In this document: positions 31,901 through 53,100 of the stretch, in pieces | How positions within the stretch are numbered: position 1 is the first letter of the stretch | How the letters are laid out: the number at the start of each line of letters is the position of its first letter | Source of the DNA: Cyanoderma ruficeps | Lineage: Eukaryota; Chordata; Aves; Passeriformes; Timaliidae | DNA length: 64,000 bases | Assembly (NCBI GenBank): GCA_008694505.1 | Contig: VZDJ01000223.1 | Coordinates: 6,113,679-6,177,678 of the forward strand | Direction of reading: 5' to 3' | The notes under the pieces: model-generated | Seen by the model: only the letters and a program-made list of their open reading frames with translations | What the model was told of the DNA's origin: nothing | Database searches by the model: none | Position numbers and translations under genes: made by a program

Positions 31901-34468
31901 CAGAGGGATGGTGCATTTAACGCAGCATCCTGCCTCTAAAAATGACCATTGCCAGGTTCACTTCTTGCAGATTACATCACTTGGGTTTATGGGGGAATCC
32001 TATGAATTGTCAAGGTTTTAGAGGCTTAGAAGATTGGGATGTCTCTCAGACAAACTGAAAAGGTTTGCTTACTGATCCATCACTTTGGACATGGTCAGCT
32101 GCTTCAATGGGATGGTCCAGACTTGGTCGCCCCACATAGACATCCTGGCTGTGTGAGAAGGCAGACAAGAGATGTAGGAGAGTCCGAGGGTTCACATAGT
32201 TGTCATCGTCCACATGGCAAAACCATCTTCAAATAAAACAAAGCGAGAAGTTATAGGGACAAAGAAATGAGTTATAGGTTTACAACCGAGTCACAGTCTT
32301 TCAGGCTTGGAGCAGAAAGTATTTCTTATTGTCCCAAATTACAGAACAGGAAAGATGAAAGCACCCCCAGATGCTAAGTCTGTGAAAAGGCTGAAATTAA
32401 TAACCCCCTTAGATTATAATCCTTTCCACCTTTCAGATGATACTTGTTTATAAACACTCTTTCATGCTGTGCTCCTTTTCCTGCACTCATCCCTACATTT
32501 TAGCTAATATTGCATTCCTTACTGGAACAGAGATGGTTATTCAAGTTTTCTCTAACCACAGAACTGGAAGAAACAAAGTCAATCAGAACAATGTGTTTCA
32601 CTTACTTTTGCCCAGATTCCAGGAATTTATCATATTCCACAGACATCTTGCAGCAGAGAGCTTGCCGGGTATGGACAGCGGAACAGTTGGTGTTGATCAT
32701 ATGATCCCCTAGAAGAATAAAGATCAGCCCTTTCGGGTTTGAGAAGCATGTGCAGTCAAAAAAAACTACAAAAGAAGTGCATATTTGGCACTCATACTGT
32801 ACATCTGAGGTGCACATGGTGCACTCATGGAGAAGAAACTGCAGGACAGGCAGCGCTCACAGATTATCCATCTGGCATGTAAGCTGCAGAGGTCATAAAA
32901 TTGTAGGAATGCATAAAGACAAGCAAGGGTATATAAACAGTGTAATGAGGTGTGCACAAAGGAAATATCTACTATAACTTAGGACCACATAAACATAAGC
33001 TTTCTAACAAGAAGAAAGGGGGCACAAAGGTGAACCCGGTATTCTGGAAGTCCCAGGCATCTTGTCCAGGTGGCAATTACAGAGAAATTTTCTCTATTTT
33101 CTCCATCTTAACTTCCTTAATTGCTTGTACAGCACGAAATAAGGACTTCTATAGAAAGCATGAAAGAAACAAAACTCAGTTATAACCGACAGTATGCACC
33201 TATGCTGCTACACAGCTCACCTGCTTTCAGGCGTAGCTCCCGATCCTCCCAGTCCGTGAATATAAACGTCTGTGGGAGACAAAAATGGTGTGTCCACATT
33301 TAAGAAATTCAGATTCTAATTTTAAATTTTGTCAGTTTCAGTCAGAATTCAGAATGTTTTGTCTGTCTTGATAGTTTGTTTCACAGTATCCACTGGAACC
33401 GGCGAGGGAGTAGGGGTGCAGAGACCTCCAGCAACTTCAACCGCTGCCTTATGTGTTACATTTTTTCATTACGAACCAGAAGAGTGTAATTTCAATAAAG
33501 CAGGCTGTGTTTTACCCTCCTTGTCTCAGAGTAAAGACAACTGATCTTCAGACAGAAAGGATTTTTTATCTTTTTTGGTACTACCTCCTCTTTCTGGCTA
33601 GGAATCATCCACAGCTGTCAAGGAGGTTAAGAAGAAAGAATGCAAGTCAGGGTGAAAAGTGGTAGATGGTTAAAACGGTCTTGTTCCAACTGCTGGACAA
33701 AATCCCATTAATATACTTGAATGGACTGAAATTCTGAAACAAAGGAACAAATTTTATGTTCTACAGGAAAACTTAGGCGGCTGAACTACTTAGTCCAAAA
33801 CGTCGGCTCAGATGCATCATCACCAGGAATCTTTCAGTATCATGAAAGCACTTTCCACAGTCATATAAAAATCAGCAAACTATGTCTGCTTGGACTACCG
33901 ATCCCACATTGCAGGTAACTGCCTTAATCAGCAACAAACTCTTTTGGAAGCACGTTCATACCAACCGCTTAAATAAGACGACCTTCCACAGTCTTACAAA
34001 GAAAGTCGCTTTTAACACAAGTAAGAAAAAACTCCTTGGGAGTGCAGCAGCTGCCCTGGAAGGCGCAGGGCCCAGGCTCCGGGCTGGGGAGGCTCTCACC
34101 TGTCCCCTCGCCTGGGAGATCCAGGTTTGGAGGAGCAAGTCCAGCCGGCTCTTATGGTATTTCCTCGTAGTCTTCACCGCAATAAAGATGTCCTTCAGCT
34201 CTAGGCTCTCCCTGGCCGAGCTGCCGGCACCCCCGAGGCGGCCTCTCCGCGCAAGCTGTGGGTTACCCGCGAGGCCTCCGCCGCCCGGCGCTCCGGCAGA
34301 GCCTTCGGGGCCCACGCGGTGCGGCGGGGCCGCGCTGGGCCCGGCGGCGGGCGGCGGGCGGGGCACGGCGGGGCGCTGCCCCCGCGGCAGCAGCAGCAGC
34401 AGAAGGGCGGCGGCGCCCAGGGACAGCAGGACCCCGGCCCTGCGCAGCCCCAGGCAAGGACCGTTCAT
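28978..34468 (-). CDS. RFNG: radical fringe, O-fucosylpeptide beta-1,3-GlcNAc transferase, 8 exons
   Basis: Golgi type II membrane enzyme that adds GlcNAc to O-fucose on EGF repeats of Notch and so tunes ligand choice. Minus-strand exons: 34468-34100, 33269-33221, 32708-32606, 32226-32073, 31023-30935, 30844-30679, 29368-29283 and 29044-28978. Phases close to 360 residues. Residues about 11-28 are a Leu/Ala-rich signal anchor. Then comes a Pro/Gly/Ala-rich stem, and the catalytic domain opens at [13 protein letters not shown]. The metal-binding DDD sits at 180-182 (HVDDDNYVN), and the family blocks [23 protein letters not shown] and [12 protein letters not shown] follow. The N-terminal stem is longer than in human (331 residues in total). 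Exon 4 uses an AAG acceptor. No in-frame ATG lies upstream in exon 1; a GTG about 18 codons earlier is not credible as a start. It shares a promoter with GPS1. Confidence 0.95.
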
Positions 34469-34719
34469 GCTGCAGCCCCGCGGGCCCCCACCGCAGAGCG
34501 CGGCCACCTCATGGCCCCACACTCTGCGAGGTGGCGGCGGCCCCGCGGAGGGAGCGTCCGGACGTCGTCGCGCCGCCGCCGCCGCGGGGCCGAGCGGGGC
34601 CGCGGCCCCTTTAAGAGCTTCACCTGTCGGCCGCGGCCTGGCTGCGACGCGCGGCCCGGAAACGGAAGCGGAAGCGGAGCGGGAGGGGCGGGCGGCCGGA
34701 AGCGGCGGCGTGAGGGAGG

Positions 34720-43754
<9,035 letters not shown>

Positions 43755-44225
43755 AAAACTTCGTGCACTACCAAAAGAAATGGTCCCTCAGGACTATACC
43801 CAGTGTCTCACCCACTAACTGCTGAGCTTCACAAACTGTCCCTATCTCCCTCACTTCTTACTCGGATTGAGAGAGTCAGGGTTGGTGGTGGATAATACGA
43901 ATATTCCAGTAACGTCAATTCTCCTTGAAAAGAAATTATTTTTAAAAGCAGCATCCCTGCAAATGGGTCATCATTTCAGTTTTGATAGAAAACCTTCATT
44001 CTCCCTCCACCACTCCATAAAGAGCTGTCTAGTTATTCATACAGATGCTGAGTTGAGAGTTTTTCAGCTGCTGTTAGTTTTCTTGTTTCAAAGCTGCAAA
44101 AATAGTTAGTTGAATGGACAGGCATGATATAAGATGAATTTTGCTGGCCTGAAATTATTGTCTTGATTTTGAGCAATGCTGAGCTTTCTGTTTTCCAAAT
44201 AAACTTACAAGTGCATTGCTCTCAA
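43755..44225 (+). other. GPS1: GPS1 3' untranslated region and poly(A) signal
   Basis: The first forward AATAAA after the stop is at 44198-44203, giving a 3' UTR of about 470 nt. Later forward AATAAA copies (46077, 46311, 47779 areas) could give longer forms. Confidence 0.6.
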
Positions 44226-47200
44226 TTATGGAGCTAGAGTTCTGATGGGGGAGGAGATTTCCTTTGAGAAACTCTTGGAGAATTTTCCCCTGTACCAGAA
44301 AACATAGCATTACTTCTGTGTGTTCAGCCACAGGCCTTTATTGTAAGGTTTTATGTTTCCCTGCAGCCAGGTTCACTCTCTCTCTCTGGGCTCTTATTTT
44401 CAAAGAACTGTTTCCTGATGTGTTTCCCACTTGTGTTTGACCTGGCTTTGGGGTCCAGTGTTATCATAGCAGTAAATCTCTACTTCATGCAAATGCTGCT
44501 TCTTGCCCAGTCTTACTGCTCTAGTGTGTGATGGTTTCCCCACGTGTGCAACAGTTGTTTTGGGTAAAATGGATAAATGCCATAAAACATCACTTGAGTC
44601 TTGTGGAGACGCTAAAAAGACTCAGTCTAGGTGCCCGCTCTCCAGGTGCATTTATTCTGCTTTTCCTTTTATAAAGGGGTTAAATGTGGCATCCCTGTGT
44701 GTGTGTGTGTGGTGTGTTCTTCCTATGTTCATGAAAGGAGATATGCACTGAATTTTCTGAAATCACTGCAGCCTTGTATTCCTCTAATCCATAAGGCAAG
44801 CCTAGAATTTTGGTCCAGCCCTGACTGGTCTGGCAACTGACTACAGATGTTATTTTTAATGTGTTCATGCCTTTTTAAAAAACTTAAGTTGTTATATCTA
44901 GTGCATTGAATAGCAGGATTAAAAAGCTTCTGAGTGGAGTTTTGTGTTAAAGTTGGGTTTTGGGTATTTTGATCTCAAGCCATCGATTTTTCGCTAAACT
45001 TCATGATGATTCGTAGATGATTGTGTTTTGCTTTCTGATCTGGTTGGAGATGTAGCTTGGATGAACGGTGAAGAAAGTGCATTTTGAAGGAACATTTGAA
45101 CAGCAAAATTCCTGTAGCAACAGTGATCTCTCCTGGCTTCCCATGGTTTTTACAACTTAGGTGCTGAAAATGGAAGCAGTAGCTTCTGTGAGGTCTTTGG
45201 TTACATTGGGCATGGAAAAATTCTACCGTTTTTGAGGGAAGAACTTAGTGTCAAGCATCATTGATGGCCAGTTTAGTGAGAAAGGCAAGTTGAGTCCTTG
45301 GGTAAATTGATGTACTTCCTTACAAGAAATGCAGGGAGAGCACTGTTAGGCTTTCTGTTCATGTTGAAGGAAAGCTTTTCAGTCCTAAAATGCTATTCAA
45401 ACATTCTTGCTTTCTTCCCCAAATGGGCCAGTGATACTGTTTATAAGGAAAAGGTCTTGACACTCTGCTCTTTAGAAGATGGTTTCACATCCCAGTGAAG
45501 TGCACCGTGCCGGGTGGCCATCTGTACTTCCATTTTTGGGATTTTTTTGACTGATCTCTGTTCTTTGCTAGAGGGTTTCTGCTGCAGGGCTCCTCAGTGG
45601 TCAGTGATATCTTGAGCTGACTGGAGTCTCTGTTCTTCCATCCCTCAGCAGCCACAAGGGGCCCACAAGGTGGCAACAGCAGTTTCCAGCTCTGGCTGTG
45701 GCCTGAGGCCATTATATGGCTTTGGCAGAGATGGTAGGTTTTCTTTCTCCCCCAAGACAAAAGTGCTTGCAGCCTCTTTAGGAGTGAACGAGAATTGGTT
45801 TATTGCATTGGCATCGTGGGTACTTTGTGCAGAACTACTGGCATGTAACTCTCTCTTTTAGCCTATGAAAGAAACTGCTGTTGCTTTAGGATATTGTAGA
45901 TGGGAGTCAGGGCTGTCTGAGCATGGTTCTTCTGCCTCAGTCCTAACTGCCTGCAAGTACCAAACCCCACAAAATACAAAACACTGTGGATATAGTTCTA
46001 GGTAAATTGCAATCATAAGCACTTTGCTGTTGTAAAAATTATTCTTACCTTAAATTTCTATGTAGTTTCCCAAGTAATAAATGGCAAAATAGCGACCCAC
46101 ATAGGATGATTTTCCAGTGATTCCCTGTGACCACCAGGGTCATTCAGTGGAGGAAGTTTTGTGGAATGTGTAGCATGTTGGTAAGTCTAAGATATGATCA
46201 GAGGGGCTCATTCGTATGGATTTAATGAATTTGTGCAGCACCTTTTTGTTAAGGAAATGACAAGTTCCTCACGTGGTGTAATCCTGTTTTCTTTACATGA
46301 CCTTGCTAGGAATAAAGGCAAAATAGTTGGAGAGAACTTTGTTCTTTTGGCAAAGGCAGTTTTGATTACCATGATTAATCATTCTTAGTGGTAATGTAGA
46401 AACTGCCGTTGTGAGACTTGTGTTAGAGTAGTTGGAGGTGATTGGTTATTATCTACCCAGAACTTGTCCAGCACAGTGGTCTGTGTTGCCCAGTTTGGCA
46501 GGGGAGGGTCTATTAGAGGTGATTATGGACCATGGCTGATGCAGCATCATCTGTGAGCTGCTTCTGGCTGAAAGGTGTCAGTGCGTGAGGGAGAAAATAA
46601 GAGAGCTCAGTCTTTGACCCATGCCATGGTGGGTATGATCTGTACATCTCTCCTGGGACTCTGCAGCAATGGTCTCAGCATTGTTCCATCCTCTGGATAA
46701 CTCCAAAAACGGCCACTGATTAAGGTGTTATTTCTGATACATGCAATGTAATATAAACTTTCAAAAAAAAAAAAAAAAGAGGAAACTTTAATCTGATGAA
46801 GACCCATTGTCTATTGGTAGAAAGTGCTTGTCAAGCACTGATTCATTTTTCTTTTGAAGTCTCAGCCAACTTAATTTGACTATTTGAGATTCTTCTGCCA
46901 TCTTTATTATTCTTTATGAAGCAGATAGCAGTGGCGTGGCAGTGTGCTGCACAGGACAGTGCTCTTAGTATTATTTACGCCACCTTCTTGTGACAGCTGA
47001 GGCTGAGCCAAGTCAGTGTTTCACTTCTCTGGTGAAGATTCACTCATCAGCTGTGACTTTACAGTAGGATGAAAACCACCAAACTTGTGTGGAACCGACT
47101 TCTGCTTCCTCTGATGCTATTAGGGAATAGGGAAAGGATTACTGTCTGCTTTGCGAATGAGCTTTGTACTTAAACTAATGTTATTTTGGCTTCTGTGTTC

Positions 47201-49950
47201 TTATGGATCTCTGAACTCCATTCAACATTTCATATGGTTGCTGTGTAACTTTAGATTCTGTCATAGGATAACTTGATCAGGCTAAATTAGTTAGAAAGGG
47301 AACAGAAACTGGCTAATGGGGTATGTCAAGCTCTAAGAGAAAATGTACAAGATTAGAAGCTTGGTAAATTCATAATGCAATTAAGTCTCTTGACAGGAAA
47401 GAAATAATTCAAGCTTAGGCTTTAGTAGAGTTATTAAAGCTACAGACTGAAGGCCGGCTGCATTAGCAAGAGATAGTTAATTCAAACAAGAACTAAAGGA
47501 CCTGAAAAATCTGGCTTAGGTAGTGGATCAGGCTGCATATTCTTTTTGTCCCTGACCCTACAGGTACTGCTGCTTTAGTTCTCTAAGCCTTCAGCTCTAG
47601 CTTTGACTGTTGTACTCCCTGTGCCTGTAGTTGCTATAACTGTGAACCCTCTGCACATAAAGTTTGTACCCCATAAATACATGCTGAAATCTTGGAGTTT
47701 CAGTCTTTGTTTTGATGTACTTTTTTCTTTAATTTGAAAAAAAAAATCTTTCTCATATCTCATTTCATAATCTGTTTCTCAAATAAAGGCAACTGGCTTT
47801 TTTTTTTTGTGTCAGGTGAAATACTCCAGCTTTTTCTTCTGTACTTCTGAAAATAATTTAGATGCGAGAATCCATTTTCCTGAAGACTGACCATCATTTT
47901 CAGCATCATTCTACATTCACTGCCTTTTCCTCCCCCTACGCTATGAATATTAAACAGTGTATATCTCCTTAAGGGCCTATGAAACAGAAACAAAATAGGC
48001 CTTGACCTTGCTGAGCTGGCAAACTACTTTTTTTTGATTAGAGATAAACAGGATAATTAGTATATTGCCTAGCCTGAAAGTAATCCCTTGTTAGTGCAGG
48101 TGTAGGTGTGCTCAGTGTGAACAGTAAGTGGCTTGGCTTTGCTCGTGTTGTAATTGGGCCTCTGAGTTCACATGCATCAATTAGTGAGCCGTGGGTCATC
48201 TAGACAGGTTTGCCTTAGTCACTGCAAGGCTGGCATCTTCTTGCATGGCTGTTGAAAGTTCAGGTTGAAGCTTTTCTCTATTAGCGTGGTGATTTGTAGC
48301 TGGATGCACAGAGGTGGGTCCATGTTGCAGTGCCAAACTGAGCCGTTTTCCAGCCCTGTGTCAGGAGTCTGGCAGCCTCCAGCCATGCCGTGGACAGGAG
48401 CAAACAAGATAAGGTCTGTGCATTTCTCCGTTGTGCTTGTTAAGAAGTGCCTTGGGGTGGGGGGAGGGACAAATATACCTTAAATACTAATTCTTTATAG
48501 AAAGGTGTCCAATTAGCACTCTCAAGTGTAAGGCCTCTCCTGAATTTAAGAGCCTAAAGCTACCCTGATTGTTCCTTCACACTAGTGCTTCTGTGATGAG
48601 ACTGTATCTATGAGAGGGAGGTGTGATCTAAAATCTGTGTGGGTAAGAAGGTAAGCCAGATCTCTCACTCAGCCCCAGTTCTCTTGTGCTGGAACTGGCT
48701 GTATCGCATTTGCAGACTTTGAGCGGGAGAATGACTGAGCTTTCTGATTTTTTTTGGGAAACTAAATGGGAATAGGTCAATTAAAATAGTTTGAAATTCT
48801 AGGATAATGAATATTTAGCTATTTTACTAGAGGAGGGGGGAACAGACCAGGAAACTCGAAATACTTGACAGTTTTAGCATGTATGCCTGTGTGAGGGGAG
48901 AAGTGGACTATTTCCACAGAAGGGGGGAGAGATGGTTTTAAATTCCCATCTTTACAAAAGGCATGTGTTGGGCCTGCATCTGGTTTTGTCACATGTCTCT
49001 CAGAATTTATCATGTGGAAAGGATAAATGACCACATAATGAAGTATGAAATCTTGAGCAGGGAAATGTTCATGGACTTGGTTCCCAATTCTGTGGTAGTA
49101 AGTTAGCTGAGACTTCATTATTTTCATTTGGAAAAGGCCAATTCTTTATTCACATAACTTACTTTATGCAGTTTTTACAGTGCAACTCGTGTGCAACTTT
49201 AATTGGTTGATAGCTTTCTTGCCAATTACTCTATTGGTTAGTAAAAGGTATTCTACTTGTCCATCAAATCTGTTCTTGGATTGGTCACATATTTTCTTTA
49301 CTGATTCTCATGGGACAAATCCCTTGTAATTGCAGGTGCATTTGTTTCTCTACCCAGGAATAGGTTGTTATGCTAACGAGTTTTCATACCAAGACTGTTG
49401 TTTTCGAATGGGAACTTGCAAATTACTTCGAAAAAGTGACAGGCTAACTTTGGCAATTCAGCAGAGCAGGCCTGATTTTATGAGGCCTTTCATTTATAAT
49501 TTCACCTGTCACGACAAACTTCCCACATATTTTTAGACAACCCTCTCTGTTAAAATAGAGATTTCTTCCTCCGCCAACCTCTGGCTCATGGAAGACTGTT
49601 AAGTTTCATCATACTGTAAGAAACTAATAATTGTTAATGTGGATATAGCAAGATCTTACAGTTTTACATTCACATTTTCCAAGTACTGCTGCGTTCCTTT
49701 CTGCACTGAAAATGTGGCCTACCAAAACACCAACAGATGTGACACATTTTCTGTTAGTGACGAAGTTACTGACATTGCTATTTTTAGTGTGCCAGAAGGC
49801 TGTTCTAATACAATACATTTAGTCCTCGTTATTAAAAACACAGTATGAAGGGTTAATGAGCATACAGGAGGCAGAGTGTAATGGCAGCTTAAAGAAATTG
49901 CCTCACTCTGAAATGCAGGATTTTCAGTCTTTCAAATTCAGCATGAGACA
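44226..49950. other. gene-free interval between GPS1 and DUS1L
   Basis: Neither strand shows a conserved exon, tRNA or recognisable transposon. Small details are a short GT run at 44697-44712 and a 16-A run at 46763-46778. Open frames stay below about 103 codons and look random. It may hold long 3' UTR forms of GPS1 or regulatory DNA. Confidence 0.5.
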
Positions 49951-50144
49951 TATTTAATTGCATCTCTTTTATTTCAAATGCAGGATAATTCCCTGAGTAA
50001 GCAGTTTTTTACTTAAATAAAACTTTTCCAGAAAATCGTGTGGAAAAAGTTCACACAGCTGACAGTGAGCTGGAGATGACACCTTCTTTGGCCCAGGGAA
50101 GTGGTGGTCTGGCAGGAGCTCTTGGACTGCTCATTTCCAAAGCT
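49950..50144 (-). other. DUS1L: DUS1L 3' untranslated region and poly(A) signal
   Basis: The first minus-strand AATAAA after the stop is at 49973-49968, about 170 nt downstream, giving a short 3' UTR. Confidence 0.55.
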
Positions 50145-53100
50145 TCACCCTGTATTGTCACCAGCCTCCTTCAGCACTGCCGTCTCCCCCACCTCTGCAT
50201 CTCCCCTCTGACTGATCTCTGGGGTTTGAATTCCTCTTTGACTGTGCTGCCATGAAAGGGATTTTTCATACTTGGTCTTAAAAAGTAATCCATGACCTGA
50301 AAAAGCAAAAGGGGGAAAAAACTCCAAACCAGCATCCTGAAATGAGATGACTACAGTGGTAAACAGAATACCACATTCCTTATAAAGAATGAGTCTTTAC
50401 AGACTGGAAACTGCATCCCAAGGCTTTGGAAGCAGAAGCAATTACATACAGACAAGAAAAAGCAGTCTTTTAAAATGGTATTATAAACTTTTAGATAGCA
50501 TGTAGCAATTAAAGTAGTATGTAAATTTTAGCACTCACCTACACCCCATAACCCAAAGATTAAAGTAATGAATATACATGGGAGAGGGATGAGAGGTTTG
50601 GTTGATGCCTGGTAAGGCCAGATACACTTACCTGGACAATCTGCTACCTCCTTGAATGCTCTTTTCTTACAGCATCCTCGGCACATATTAAACACACATT
50701 TATTGCCCTGGGTTGGGATAGCGGTATAAAGAATGACTTGTGTCAGTGAAAATAATTTTTTTTGTGCTTACTATAATAAGTAACAACGCAGCTCTGCACT
50801 TTCAGATCTTTGGAAAAAAGACATGTACTCAGGCTGATGAATATGATGGAGTTGATGCAATATTGGGGGCTATCTACTGTTTGCACATAAAGAACAAAAA
50901 AGCCTCAATGAACCAAAGAAAAATAAAAATCCAGTTGTGGATTCAAAAATTCAACTTGTGCAACCCCCATAGCCTGTTGGGCAGCTCCAGTTACCCACCA
51001 CAAGCAGGCACATGCCATAAGCCCTCTGGAACAAGCACAAACACATTTAGTGCTGGCGAGCTTGTTCTAGTTCTCTGCAACATGAAACACAGTGCCTGAT
51101 GTGCTACCATCTGCAGCTATGCCTAAAATATGTTACCACCAGAATTACTTCCCTACTTGTATCTTAAAATACACTTACATATTTATTAAAGTATAACGTA
51201 TGACTCTTAGGGGACAGCAGCAGCTGAATCTTGGCTAAGTGATGATGTGGCCATACGAGCCTGGATCTCTGGGGTGGTTTGCTCAGACACATTTTAGAAA
51301 AGGGGGTTGACACTGTCTAGCGAGGTCCCCTCCACCCCAGTCAGAAAATTATCATGTTTAGGGAGGCTTTAGTTGAGTTCCTTCTTATTCTCCACATCCC
51401 CACACCCCCCCTCCTCATTTCATGACATAGCTCAGAAACACATAATCAAGGGGGGGAAAAATTGACAGGCCTAGTTAGAAGATTTCAAGCGCTACCTGCA
51501 ACATTACAGGGATGCAAGAGCAAAACAAAAATAAGTCTAAGCCCTGGTGCAGACAATCCTGGTTTATGCAGCAAGCTATGTCACCTGAATTAGCTATGAA
51601 ACAGGATGGCTTTGAAAGCATGCCAGCCCAGTGCTCAATGCTTTCCCAATAATGAGAACAGCAAAAAAAAAATCCCATTTTTTTCAGTAGCTGCAGCTTC
51701 AAATCGGGCCCCAGCTGGCTACCGCTGCTGTGCTGCAGTAACTGTTACAACAGAGAGCAACATCCCATGCTTGTGTTGCAAGCTTCTCCCGCCCTCCCAG
51801 GTGCAATGCAAATTTTTAAGCTAGAACACAAAATTACTTGCATCTTACACCCTGCTTTACAGGTACATTAGCAGCAATAAATACACTCTACTGACACAGC
51901 TCAGCAACACCACCCTGTCAAGCAAACAGCTATGTTCCCCAAGGGAAAAAATAAACAAGGAAAAGCAAAATGAACTCTTTGTAAATATCAAAATATTTGA
52001 AATTTCAATTTCAAATTGAACCTGTAAAACCAGCAGCCTCATTTCGCATTGCTAATAGTGAAAGCCAATATTAATCTGCTGCAAAGGCAGCAGATGGGGA
52101 TGAGGAGGTGCTTATGCTTGTTTGGATAAAGGCAGAGATCCAAACACAACACAAACCAGAGCTGCAGGTGCTGCCTGACACTCACTGCAGGCTGTACTGG
52201 GATGACATTCGGAGTATTTTTATTAGTACACTAAAAACTACATCAGTTATTCAAATTTTCACTTTGGAGAAAAACTCCACCCACCACTAACCATAGTAAG
52301 AGGGGTTTGTTTTTCATTTCGCAGTAAAATACGCATATCATACATGTGTGGAAGTCTGGAGATTTGTTTCCACGTTAACGTGGGAAATTCAGTTAACTCA
52401 CTGAACTGTCTTAGCAATAAATACCCTCTGCAACAGCAGGACTGCACTTTTTTTGGAGAGGAAGGCAAAATCTCTCGAAGAACCTATGTATGTTAAGGAT
52501 TTTTGTGTAGCATCTTCAACCTCAGAGATTCATTACAGTCAATGGTTAAAAAGCTTTTGCCCAAGTGTGGAGTTTCCACTCCACACACACACTTATCAGC
52601 AGGACTTTGCATGCACCTGCGTGACTGGGCACTGGCACAGACCGACCTCAGGGTTTGGAATAACAGAATAGAATCATAGAATAGTTTGGGTTGGAAGGAG
52701 CCTTTAGAGGTCATCTACTCCAACCCCCTCCAAAAAGCAGGGACATTTTTAACTAGATCAGGTTGCTCAGAGCCCTGTCCAACCTGACCTTGAATGTTTC
52801 CAGGAATGGGGTATCCACAACCTCTCTGGGCAACCTGGGCCACTGCCTCACCATAAAAAATTACTTCTAATCTAAGGCACATCTGGTCCGAATCTACTTT
52901 TTTTTACTTGAAACCCACTAACCCTTGTCCTACTGCAACAGGCTCTGCTAGAAAGTCCATCCCTGTCTTTCTTTTAAGTCCTCTTTAGGCACCAGAAGGG
53001 GCAGTGAGGCTCCCCAGAACCTTCTCTTCTCCAGGCTGAACACCGCCCGGTCTCTCAGCCTGTCTCCACGGCAGAGGGACTCCTTCCCCCCGTAGCCTTT

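Noticed and set aside
34466..34522. RFNG start 18 codons upstream
   Set aside because: The upstream codon is GTG, not ATG; the ATG at 34468 has A at -3 and leads straight into the signal anchor.
46600..46780. possible processed retrocopy ending in a 16-A run
   Set aside because: There is a weak poly(A)-like signal before the run, but the upstream sequence has no coding match and no clear target duplications.
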